Below are positions 52,001 to 63,150 of a stretch of 64,000 nt of DNA, one piece after another; the stretch's first letter is position 1; every line of letters begins with the position of its first letter. The notes under the pieces are model-generated. The model was given only the letters and a program-made list of their open reading frames with translations. It had not been told where the DNA came from and did no database searches. Origin of the DNA: Sipunculus nudus (Eukaryota > Annelida > Sipuncula > Golfingiida > Sipunculidae). The position numbers were made by a program, and so were the translations under genes. Where the stretch lies: contig CM049307.1 in assembly GCA_026874595.1 (NCBI GenBank), positions 49,565,178 through 49,629,177 on the forward strand, read 5' to 3'.

Positions 52001-53597
52001 GATCATGGGATAATTCATCACTTCCTGCATACTGGTGGCGCCATCTGTATTTTTCCACTTTTTTAGAATTTTTTCTCTTTTTTTTTCAGACCCACAATGA
52101 AACTGTCATCTGTTAACAGGGCACAAATCGTAACCACTGGACCTGGAATCTTCAATCTTTATATCCAGGGAGGTCCATGAAAAATCTCCTTGAAAACCTG
52201 AAATTAGGTCTCTGTTACCCATATCCTTTGAGCTATAGGGCTCCTAAGTACCCCCAAGAATAATGCAAATTTGATACAAAAGCTCAAGTATCTGAATAAC
52301 TACTGCATTGATCACCATGTTTGTTTGCATGAATATTGATCATGGGATGTTTCATCACTTCCTGCAGACTGGTAGCGCCACCTGTATTTTTTAAATTTTT
52401 ACGAATTTTTTTCTCCTTTTCAGACCTGTAATGAAACTGTCATCTGTTAACAGGGCACAAATCTTAACCACTAGACCTGGAATCTTCAAACTTAATATCC
52501 AAAGAGGTCCATGAAACATCTCTTTGAAAACCTGAAATTAGGTCTCTGTTATCCATATCCTTTGAGCTATGGGGATCCAAATTACCCCCCAGAATAATGA
52601 AAATTTATACAAAAGCTCAAGTGTCTGAATAACTACTGCATTGATCACCATGATTCTTTGCATGAATATTGATCATGGGATAATCCATCACTTCCTGCAT
52701 ACTGGTGGCGCCATCTGTATTTTTCCACTTTTTTAGAATTTTTTTCTTTTTTTCAGACCCACAATGAAACTGTCATCTGTTAACAGGGCACAAATCGTAA
52801 CCACTGGACCTGGAATCTTCAATCTTTATATCCAGGGAGGTCCATGAAAAATCTCCTTGAAAACCTGAAATTAGGTCTCTGTTACCCATATCCTTTGAGC
52901 TATAGGGCTCCTAAGTACCCCCAAGAATAATGCAAATTTGATACAAAAGCTCAAGTATCTGAATAACTACTGCATTGATCACCATGTTTGTTTGCATGAA
53001 TATTGATCATGGGATGTTTCATCACTTCCTGCAGACTGGTAGCGCCACCTGTATTTTTTAAATTTTTACGAATTTTTTTCTCCTTTTCAGACCTGTAATG
53101 AAACTGTCATCTGTTAACAGGGCACAAATCTTAACCACTAGACCTGGAATCTTCAAACTTAATATCCAAAGAGGTCCATGAAACATCTCTTTGAAAACCT
53201 GAAATTAGGTCTCTGTTATCCATATCCTTTGAGCTATGGGGATCCAAATTACCCCCCAGAATAATGAAAATTTATATAAAAGCTCAAGTGTCTGAATAAC
53301 TACTGCATTGATCACCATGATTCTTTGCATGAATATTGATCATGGGATAATCCATCACTTCCTGCATACTGGTGGCGCCATCTGTATTTTTCCACTTTTT
53401 TAGAATTTTTTTCTTTTTTTCAGACCTACAATGAAACTGTCATCTGTTAACAGGGCACAAATCGTAACCACTGGACCTGGATCTTCAAACTTAATATCCA
53501 GGGAGGTCCATGAAAAATCTCCATGAAAACCTGAAATTAGGTCTCTGATACCCATATTCTCCGAGCTATAGGACTCGTAAATACCCTCATGAATAAT
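49066..53597 (+). repeat. higher-order tandem array, 14 monomers of ~336 bp
   Basis: The landmark 'tgtcatctgttaa' recurs at about 49411, 49746, 50081, 50418, 50757, 51094, 51429, 51767, 52100, 52438, 52768, 53104 and 53434, after an edge monomer at about 49070. From 49411 on, two types strictly alternate. Type A has 'cgtaaccactggacc' and 'gctatagggctcc'. Type B has 'cttaaccactagacc' and 'gctatggggatcc'. The true period is therefore about 672 bp. A 74-codon minus-strand frame in each A monomer is a by-product of this repetition, not a gene. Confidence 0.95.
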
Positions 53598-54481
53598 TGT
53601 ATCCGCCAAAACAGAGTTTTGCGGATACTATGTTTTCAGCCGGACGCCGCGTAGGTGTCCAGAGAACTCCTCCGTACCTGCTGGGCGGAATTTTACGAAA
53701 CCCGGGATTATGTTCGGGTCACATGTGAACTGCTGTGCCCGGATTTTGTTTTGACCTCTGACCTTTCTTCTGCGCTCTGCATCGTCTGTGCGTCTGTTAT
53801 GACACATTAACCCACATATCTCGGGAACCGTTTGACCGATCCAGAAAAAAAAATTGCCAAAATGTACCCCTTGGATAGCTTTATAACATACATAAAATGG
53901 TGGCGCAGTCTCCATCTGTTCATCTGCCTTGGGATAAAATCACTCATATCTCTTAATTGGTTGGACTTATCCACCTGAAATTTTTTTGATGTGTATACAT
54001 CCTGGACAGCTTTATTGATTTTATGACAGGTGGTGCCACCTACATTCACGTTTATGCTGCAGACATCCAAGCTCATATCTCGGGAACCGTTTGACCGATT
54101 GAGCCAAAATGTTGCATGTTTATAGATCTCACATAGCTCCTTATCATACGCAAAACTGGTGGCGCCACCTGCAACCATTTTTGCACAGCATCCGTCTGTT
54201 TGTCTGCCGTGGGATAAATTCACTCATATCTCTGCACTGGTTTGACTGATGTGTCTAAAATTTTGCAGGTTTATACATCTTGGATAGCTTTCTGGATTTT
54301 GTGGCAGGTGGCGCCACCTACATTTATGGGCACAATTACATACACATTTCGGCTGCAGACATCCATGCTAATATGCAACACACCTCACTCTATTTCCCCT
54401 TGTTACTCAATCCATGCCTCACTCGTCCCACTCTGATTTCGGCGGATACACGTAGTCGCTTGTCGACTACCCGTATTCTAG
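53598..54481 (+). mobile_element. second Helentron-like element, nested in the array
   Basis: Inserted between T53597 and TAAAAATTTG. The 5' tip TGTATCCGCC (53598-53607) forms a hairpin with GCGGATAC just downstream and recurs inverted at 54441-54450. Next come a 7-bp-stem hairpin (GTAGTCG 54452-54458, CGACTAC 54464-54470) and the terminal CTAG (54478-54481). The core has about 260-bp repeats ('catatctcgggaaccgtttg' at about 53815 and 54076) with GGTGGCGCCACC palindromes at 54158-54169 and 54307-54318. No coding frame. The arrangement is the same as in the host element, but the sequence is unrelated apart from the palindrome. Confidence 0.75.
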
Positions 54482-54791
54482 TTAAAAATTTGATACAAAC
54501 AAAAGCTCCAGTATCTGAATAACTAATGCCTTGATGGCGATGATTCTTGGGATATATATTGATCATGAATGTTTCATCAGTTCCTGCAGACTGGTGGCAC
54601 TACCTGTATTTTTTAAGATTTTTACGCATTTTTCTTTCTATTTATGAGACCTTCAAATGAAGTTGTCATCTGTCCAAAAGCCCACTGAAACCCATTTCTA
54701 AGGACTCTTCACAAAATTCATGATTTGTTCTGCACCTCATTGTTCAACGTTCCTTGAATTCAGCTGAGCGTCATGGCCCATGGGCCTCTAG
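54482..54791 (+). repeat. last monomer remainder and 3' terminus of the Helentron-like element
   Basis: The interrupted monomer resumes ('aatttgatacaaacaaaagctc'-type sequence), runs to 'gagaccttcaaatgaagttgtcatctgt', then enters the unique 3' end with inverted GCTCAGCTGA, hairpin and CTAG. Confidence 0.85.
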
Positions 54792-55862
54792 TTAAATATT
54801 TATATTTGAACTATTAAGGATAATGATAAGCATATGAACAAAGGTCAGAGGTGTCTGACTGCATAATCATAATAATAGCCTTCTTGACTCAAGGCTAGGC
54901 ATGGGATATATGCATACTAATTAGACTATTTTAATGTGATAACACATGCTAAAGTCAGACCACAGCTAAGACCTGCTGTTCCTGTGATTGGTTTATAACC
55001 AGTAGTGAATGCACCATTAGGTAGCCATTCATATTGGACTGATAGGCATACTTTGTTCCGACAGTCACTAAACTGTCTCACGCAGGGGAGCAAAGAATCT
55101 GCTTTAGTTAATATTTTTATGAGTGGACGCCCTGCTCATTCACCCAATTACAATGTGTACTCATAGCAGTTGTACTTAATGGTCAACATCAAACACTGGT
55201 CATTCGCATGCATCCTGTGCCATATTCAATGTCACTGTCCACTTACAATATGTCAACCCCAAACTGAAAAATAAAGATTTGGCATAGCCCTAAAAGTGTA
55301 CCTGTTCAAAGATAATTAGAGTGGCTTGTCTTGGAGAAAGTTTTTTGAACAGTATGGTATATTTAAGGATGTACTATGCAACTTATCAAATTGTCATAGA
55401 AAGGTTTAAATACCGGTAACAGGATCAATGCTTGTTGCTTATGGCCATCGATATATATATATATACACACACACATACATATATATATATGTATAAACAA
55501 TTTTACTTAGTAACCTTATTTTAATAAAAACAGAGAGAAAGTATAGGCATCTAGTTACTGAAGTACTCTTAAAACAGGAGCAACCTTAGTAACTATTCAA
55601 AGTTCATGTATGTGGCACCACTGAAAGTTGCAGTTATTACCTCCATATTGTGGGCACCTCTATAAAATGGGACGTTTGGCCCAGTCCCAAGAATGCCAAC
55701 ATTACAGAGGTTTGTCTGAAGACCGATGACCATTAGCTTATACAGCAGAGAAGTATTTGTTCATTTGATCAAATATATATGATTATATATTCCGTATGAT
55801 TTTATATGGTTATATAACAGTACAGAGAAGGCATTCTCTATTTCTGTGAATTGATAAAAATA

Positions 55863-55919
<57 letters not shown>

Positions 55920-55945
55920 TGGTAATTATTTGATTAATTTAGAGA
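54792..55945. repeat. segmental-duplication block W, copy 2, right part
   Basis: Resumes homology with 28762-29960. It contains (TA)n at 55869-55916 and a mixed TA/CA repeat at 55450-55490, and lacks the SINE present in copy 1. Confidence 0.9.
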
Positions 55946-56059
55946 GAAAATCTCATTGAGCGCAACCACATTAACTTTCAATATGTATGTTAAATTCAGT
56001 ATTTCGTATAGACAGTTGCGATATATTGTTAGTACCACGGACAAGCTATAAACTAATCA

Positions 56060-59000
56060 TAAGGAGTTACATGGTCGGTCTGAACCCTGCAGGACCTGTC
56101 CGAATGAAATCAGTGGTAATAAATCACCGCCGACCTCACAGACTAAAGGATCCTCTTCCCGTTATGTTCTTTCATGTACACTTGCTATAATAACTTGAAG
56201 ATGTGTTAGCTGGGCACCCGTCAAGGACAGGACATGGAACCTAAAGACAAAAAGTTGTAGAAGTCGGTTTCATGGTGAAAAAAAGGTGTGAACCCGCGAT
56301 TGCATTTATATAAAACTATAATTCTCTTATATTCAATTTATCGTATGAAAAAAAAATTGGTCTTAAAGTTATTAGCTCCAAAAGTCGTACAATGACAGAT
56401 TAAAACGTAGGATATATAACAACGTCCCAACGTAGGAATGTACCGCATGTATCTCGCTATAATTTGAGAAATTTCCGGTCACCCGTACAAGGGGGCTGTC
56501 ATTAGGGTTTAACACACTAAAACCCGGATGTCACAGGTTGCATGTCGATATTATAAGTGTACTTTTCTTTACACCGGTTTTATGTACATATTTTTGTATC
56601 AGGATAAATCATATAGAATATACGATATATTATACTATAGAATAATTGCGGGTGTTCTACTTCATGCGATCGATTGGATGTATTTGTATGAATTACCTAA
56701 TGTAAAGACGCAGACATGCTATAGGATATTCATAAGTGACCTTGGTCTTAATTATTCTAGTTACAAGTAACCTGGGCAGCCGGCCAATCTACATGGACAT
56801 GGTACCCTAAACATGGTACCCTATTTGTAATATAGCTCGTAAAGAAAGATGCTTCGTCTCGTTGAGAATCTCGCGAAGTAGCCTAAGCAGTACCGGTTCT
56901 GAAGAGATTATATTATTGTCTTACAACTTCATGGATGTGTATTTATTCCGAATTATACAGAATTGAATCTCTGGATATATATCCATTTGAGATACATATT
57001 ATCTTTTGTAGTGGGGCACGAATTGCTTTTATGTCAGTTTCACAGTGTCGTTGCCATTTTCCTACAGCATCGCCGGTAATATATTGTTATTCGTCATTTC
57101 CAGCCAACTGTCAGATCCATGCAACTTACTGTCAGATATATCCATACAAGATGAGCATTTGTCGCTAATATTGATTTTAAGAGACCTTGAAGAATTCCTA
57201 TATCCCATGAACAGGTTATGGTTGAGCTTCAGCACTTCGAGCTGTAAATTTAAATGTTAAACGAGTAATTCAGAATATCAATTTAACTGTAGTGTGTTAA
57301 GTGTAGGTATAATTTGTATCTGTGACGTCATAGAGGACCAAGGTCTGTCTGAATTCAATCCCACTTGCAATCATGGCTAATAAAGCAGTACCGACCTTGC
57401 GGACTTACGGTTGCAATATTTGTGAAGTTTCTCATGCCACGGTGCACTTAGATTATAAGGTTATGGTATCTTAGTTAGCTAACTAGCTGTGAAGAACGGG
57501 ACTTCGAATCTAATAAGCAAACAGTGAGGGATGTCTTTTCATGAGGCATCGGAAACACCGCGGTTGTTTTCATATGTGCTCTAAGATTATTAGTTCTTGG
57601 TGTCTATCTGTTGTTTCTCCCAATGATAGTCATAGTCTCGTTGCAAAGAATTAAAAAAGACGACACAAGCCGGAGATCCATGTGGTAAATCAGACCACAG
57701 GTACATATGGTGGCGCAGCAAAACACACTTCCATATTATTCATGTCATAAATATTGAATATTTTATTTGTTAAGACCATGCGATACCAAGATTATGCATG
57801 TAGTGCATTGGAAAAGAAACCATATCAATATTTTTCGTCTTTTTAAATTAAAAACAAATGCAAAATGAAGTGCATGCATCCGTTAGCTGTAGTTGTATAT
57901 AGAATGGTACCCTGCTCTATTATGGCCCTCAGCCAAGCATAGAGACAGGCGTACAACGCCATCTTAAGTACCCCCAGTTGCAACTCCTGACTTACCTGTA
58001 GACTGGTTCCAACTCCAGGCTGCACGCTCATACCGATCGTTATGGGCGTTCACGCAATCCTTGCTGGTTATCCGTGAAGATTACTTTTAAAATTACTTTC
58101 TTTCGTTATTTATAGTTTCCTATTATTGAAAAATGAGTTGTTGCACAAAATTTGACTGATGGATGTATAGATGATACCATATACTGAATCTTTGATATTC
58201 AACTGTACGTGGCATTGGTTTATTATCAATATCTATTAATCTAATCATAAATAACACACGTTATGCACAGCCAACTTTTGGCAACTTCTCTGAACAAACG
58301 AAATGCTTATTTGTATCATATATAATACATACTGGAGTTGGAACCAGTCTGCTGGGAGTACTGAAGATGGCGTTGTACGCCCGTTTCTATAATTGGCCTA
58401 GAGCAGCGGTGCCATAATATTGCGGAGTACCAGTCTAAGTTGTATATATCACAAGCTGTAGATTTTCTATTATTAACCATTGCGTGTATAATTCAGAATA
58501 TCAGCAACCTTTTGCTTAGGGTTAGGCTGTATGAGCAAACTCCGTGGTATAGTCCTTGTGAACGTATACACTGCAGTCGTTCCATATCTCCTTGTTTTTA
58601 AGGTCGCTTTTTCATAACCATATCCTTCTGGTCTCACCACCAGGGCTTGCACATTGTAAACAATTGTAATCAGACCAATGAGAGCGTGGTATCGCACTGT
58701 GCATCCAACTCAAAGTTTAAAAGCGCGACACCCTGTTCTCGATGGTCTGCTTCTATGGCCAATAACAATTTTTATGTTGAGACCCAGAAAATCCTTTTTT
58801 AAAGCAGCGGATGAAACGGAGGAGATGTGGAACGACACTAGTGTTATACTGTATAACCGTTATGCGAGGCTTGCAGCTCTGTAGACTCAAATGTACATTA
58901 CATATGTACACTTTGTTTCAGGTTCATAACACTTTGTGGATTTAGGATTTGTTTAAAAACGGTTCTCCGATCATACGTGAAGCGTAATCTACAGAAAAAT

Positions 59001-59780
59001 ACACGAAAATAATTTTCAGACCTAACGAAGCTTAGTGCAGATTAATCAAATATTTGACCCTAGACACTGCTTTTTTGGTATCTTATATATGAGGAGAGAA
59101 TTCTATTATCTATATGCTGCATAGGTTACTGTGATATCGATAGCTATCCGAAATAGTATTGACTATGCTAAAGAGCTTTCTTGTATTTTCAATTTCAATG
59201 TCAGAGGTACCTTCTTAACCTGTGTCATTTAGGCAGCAGCATCGTCATATAAATCTGTTAGAGACAGTATATGGGTTGGAATTTTCCTCGTATGGTCAGA
59301 AGCGACCTTTATATCTTAGTCATGACTACTTTATAATGTGATCTTCTCTTGTTCTTCTTTTTCCAATGCAAGTTCTTTTTCCAGAAAGGTTTTCGAATAA
59401 ATACACATATGGTTTTGCATTTTTCATACGACGTAAATCTTTCGTATGCATGTCCTTGAATCTCTTTTAATTGTGATCAGGTTTCCGAAAATATTGACTC
59501 CGTAATATACCTGTGGTGCTTCTCCATTTAAAAAATGGACGCAATACAAAAGTTCGTCAATACCAGCCAAATCCCGACCCAAAAGAACTTGTCTGGATGA
59601 ATCGATTGCAAAAAATCAGTGCCGGCCACAAACAGCGCCGAACTCATAGGCCGACGGCAGCTAGTTTTGTGATATCAGGTTATAAATGGATGGCGTCGTA
59701 GCTGAAAAATTTCGAAGGTCGGGACCTCGAATTAACTTTATAGACAAAACATTAAGGCAGTGACTTCTCGTGAACAAGTG
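56060..59780. repeat. segmental-duplication block V, copy 2
   Basis: Colinear with 30590-32590. It carries about 1.9 kb not seen in copy 1 between 57150 and 59060, including a foldback at 57903-58416. Block order is the same as in copy 1. Confidence 0.9.
57903..58416. mobile_element. foldback element / long inverted repeat
   Basis: Arms at 57903-58019 and 58332-58416 are inverted copies; they share 'ggcgtacaacgccatctt', 'agactggttccaactccag' and an 'atggtaccctgctcta'-type outer part. The left arm has about 20 extra bases (57977-57999). The loop is about 310 bp with no coding content. The whole segment is absent from copy 1, so it is an insertion or was deleted there. No clear target duplication. 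Confidence 0.55.
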
Positions 59781-60004
59781 TGACATAGCGGTTCTGATTT
59801 TATACATCTGATATTCAGTTAATATTCAAGTTATTCCATGAAGAATTCATAGTCTTAATGACTGCATCATTTAGGATTCCTCTATCGCTTCTTCCAAGAC
59901 AAGTTTCGTAACAATAATCAAACGAAAACCGAAAACACTGTCTTTAATTGAGCAGAAAGTGCAAACAAAACAATCTTCTTTTTCATATTGATGATACATT
60001 AATT

Positions 60005-61103
60005 ATATTATTGTACAATATACCCCAAGACGAAAAATGGTGAGATGATCCTAAAGGAGGCTCGTTCTTGTCGTTGCCTGTTTATCGTGACAGGTTCATT
60101 ATCAGCAGTCATACACGGGGTATAAATGTGAAGGACCTGTACCCAGGGAGTAGACCCGGGGAGGCCAAACTTTGACTTAACAAATGATGACAATGCTGTT
60201 TAATAGTTTTTTGTTATATGACTATGCGGGGGTAGGATGTGATCATGGAAATTTGTCATGGAATTTAAAATGGAAATGTTCATTACAAGTTAATATAATT
60301 GACCTATCCTCCACAGCCCAATTGCTTCGCCTTTTTAACCTATTTTAAAATGAGCCCACAAAACGCTCCTACACAGAAGGTCTTCCATATCTATGGTAGA
60401 GAGAGAGAGAGAGCTGCTTACAACATAATAATGACGTCACAAAGGTCGATGACGTATGACGTCGCATTGACTGACGTCATCAACTGGTATCGCTGTCCTC
60501 CATTATTGAATGTTTCGGAGTAATAGTGAAATGTTTTGCAATATTTTGGATTATTTGTCTCATACGGATTAAGTGCCAGGTAAGACATTATTATTTACTC
60601 GATAATCGGAAATGCTCCTGCAACCTATAGCCTAGAAATACTTATAGTCTCCTTTGTATAAAAGATATCCTAGAAAACATGCTGACATTGGTACTGGAAC
60701 AGACTACACGAGTTCTGTTTGATAAAGCTCTATCAAATTATGCAAATTTTGTTTTTGTTGGATGATTTATTGAATAAATTTGCGATTAGGGTCACATAGA
60801 GTTCATAGAAAGGTTAATTAATGCAGATCTCTCTTTGGAAAAAGAGGAGCATGGCATGTAAAATCCGGAACTTTATATCAAAACCAGAACGACGCAAGGT
60901 TTGTCAAAACCTATCAACCCTGTATATCTTCGGGCTGATCGTACTTTATGAAACAGCTGCATCATGTATTTACAATCATTTTCGAAAATTCATTAGATGT
61001 TTTATGCACTGTTTTCTATGACTTTCAATCGGTTATGGTCATAATAAAGCATATATACGATTTGTTCGTCCAAGTAGTAAATTCTGGTGAGAAAAATAAT
61101 GAA

Positions 61104-61155
<52 letters not shown>

Positions 61156-61470
61156 CATGGTGCGGAGAAAATTACACAAAGTCAACCTAATATCAAGGGA
61201 TTTATAATGTCTTAGGAATTAGAAAGTTTATGTACAACTCTGTGAATATAACTTTCCAGATTGGCTTGCATGCTGGTCGTTGTAATATGTCTAGAAACAT
61301 AGGGCAAGGTGAGACAGTCGTAAGAGATTACATATACGGTAAAGGCAATAAAAGACTAAGAAAAATCTAGAATAAAGTTCATATTTCAGCCGAAATGCTA
61401 TGAAATGGCAGATTGTATGATTATTTAGCAAGCCTAGCGGTAATAATTGCTACTGAAGAAATTTTACGGG
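60005..61470. repeat. segmental-duplication block upstream of X, copy 2
   Basis: Matches 40245-41290 with an extra segment (60300-60815) that contains a cluster of TGACGTCA sites. A (TA)n of 48 bp lies at 61106-61153. Confidence 0.88.
60432..60479. promoter_or_regulatory. cluster of CRE-like TGACGTCA sites
   Basis: Two perfect palindromic CREs (60432-60439, 60472-60479) plus TGACGT (60450) and TGACGTCG (60457) lie within 48 bp. CREB/ATF-type bZIP proteins bind this sequence. No neighbouring gene is visible, so regulatory function is only possible. Confidence 0.35.
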
Positions 61471-62890
61471 ACTAAAGGAATCCATCAGATTACAAATTAC
61501 CATCTTGGAAGGCCTCTCATCAAGGAAGACAAAATCAGCTTCGGAGGCGAATCTCTTCAGCGTGAGAGTTATTTTCCTTAATAAACGCAAAGTCAATAAC
61601 ACACGTCCAATCAATTAACGCAGGCGCAGATTTCTGAAGCAAGGCTGTCGCTAATGGCAGTCCTAAAATCATCCCATTTCTTCAACGTGAGTTTAGAGAC
61701 AATGTATAGGATCTTAGTAGTTTTCCGCCTACCGTCGAAGAATATGTTTATTTTGCATCAAATGAATTTTATCTAGCAACAACGTTAAAATGGATTTACA
61801 CAAGTTCGAAGAATCCGGCAATTTGCCAAACATTGTAATCACGGCTTGCCAAAAGCTGGGAGAATCAGAAACCAAGCGGTTCTCATTGTTATGAGGAAAG
61901 CCCCCGACCGATCGACTGATTACCTTAGATTCCACTTCCTCGCACAATGGAGACTTTAGATTTCCAGCAAAGTATACACGTGGTCTAAAACCACAGGGGT
62001 CAATAAGTTTTTCCCAAAAGCCTTTTAATTTTTTAATGTAATCATCTCTTAAAAAGCGTAACCGGATCAAACTTCAACGCCTTGTCTCGCTTCTCGGTTT
62101 TATTTATCTATAAGAGCCTGTGCTTGCCTTGGATTTTGAAAAGACACTATGGATTTTCTTAGGTAGGCCTACTCGTTTATATCAAAGTGATGACTGAGTT
62201 TGACACGATTTTAAAATGTTGTTCAACACGAAATTTTTCAAGACCAGCTTGTAGACATAAAATGCATGAGTTAATACCATCGATATGACAATTAATGACG
62301 TAATCATCGTTTTTCTTGCTTCCAAATATTGCTAGGGATTTTATTTATGAGATCAGACTAAAATTATCATGTTCTTAATAGGAAATAAAATCTAACAACA
62401 ATATAAAGTTTTATTTAATAACTGTCTGACTAAAATAATTCAGATATATTAATTTAACGTTTGAAATAATCAGCATGATACAATACAGAAAAATGAAAAT
62501 TTTTAAGGAATGGAGTTATAAAATAGGAGAAAAAGAAACAGAGTATAAAACACCTCTCCCTCCGTTTACTGTACTGATGGGAGAAACGATAAAGAAATCT
62601 GAATTAAGATTTCAATGAACTAAAAGTCAAAGACAAAGTTGCAACAATAACTAGCAGTTAATTTTGAGACTGGTCTTGGTCTCTTGACCGATTTAAGATT
62701 ATCTCTATATTTTAATTATTATATAGGCTGTAACACCTTTTTAAGCTGTAACAATAATGCACCAACACAAAATGCCGAATATAATATCCATGATATCCAT
62801 TGGTTCTGGTAATATACATTTTACAACACGCAGGGGTCAGTTACATAAATGCTAAGTGCCAGTTTACAGTTACAGTGCATGTTCAGGAGA
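61470..62890. repeat. segmental-duplication block X, copy 2
   Basis: Matches 41290-42420, and 18230-18990 over its first part. Confidence 0.88.
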
Positions 62891-63029
62891 AATTCCTTCT
62901 GATTTATCTCTCTACATTGTGTTTTCATTTACAGCAGTGTTCATCAAAATACTGTATTACGTTCTATAAAGTTCCTGTAGAAAGGGTTGCACACTATTTA
63001 TGTAAAGTGACTTAATAATTACTGCACTA

Positions 63030-63150
63030 GAAATTTAGCTTTATTAATCGCTAGATATTACAGCAATTTGACAGATTATGTTATCGACTTTATGTAAAAT
63101 CTAATTAAAGGACACAGGTGCATCATGTACCTTAAACCTTTTTATATCAG
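63030..63150. repeat. segmental-duplication block Y, later copy
   Basis: Matches 20690-20800. Absent at the equivalent place in copy 1 (about 42450). Confidence 0.6.

Larger units (their letters stand above)
45219..54791 (+). mobile_element. Helentron-like (HINE-type) element with giant tandem core
   Basis: Insertion between two Ts. The unoccupied paralogue (28761/28762) reads attat|taaac, and here attat is followed by the element, which ends CTAG-T before taaat. The 5' tip GAGCTCAGCTGACTG can fold with CTGAGCT 14 nt on. Its GCTCAGCTGA (45221-45230) recurs inverted near the 3' end (54760-54769), followed by the palindrome GGCCCATGGGCC (54775-54786), T and CTAG (54788-54791). Asymmetric terminal inverted repeats, a 3' terminal hairpin, T-T insertion and a tandem-repeat core are the described features of non-autonomous Helentrons. 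No Rep/helicase frame is present. Nested inside are a Kolobok-like element and a second Helentron-like element. Confidence 0.75.
44960..55718. mobile_element. pogo-like transposon, copy 2, split by nested insertions
   Basis: Better-preserved left terminus (CAGTCGAACCTCTCTTAATG after TA) and right terminus ending at about 55718. The original element was about 1.2 kb. It is now divided by the 9.6-kb Helentron-like insertion at 45219-54791. Confidence 0.55.
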
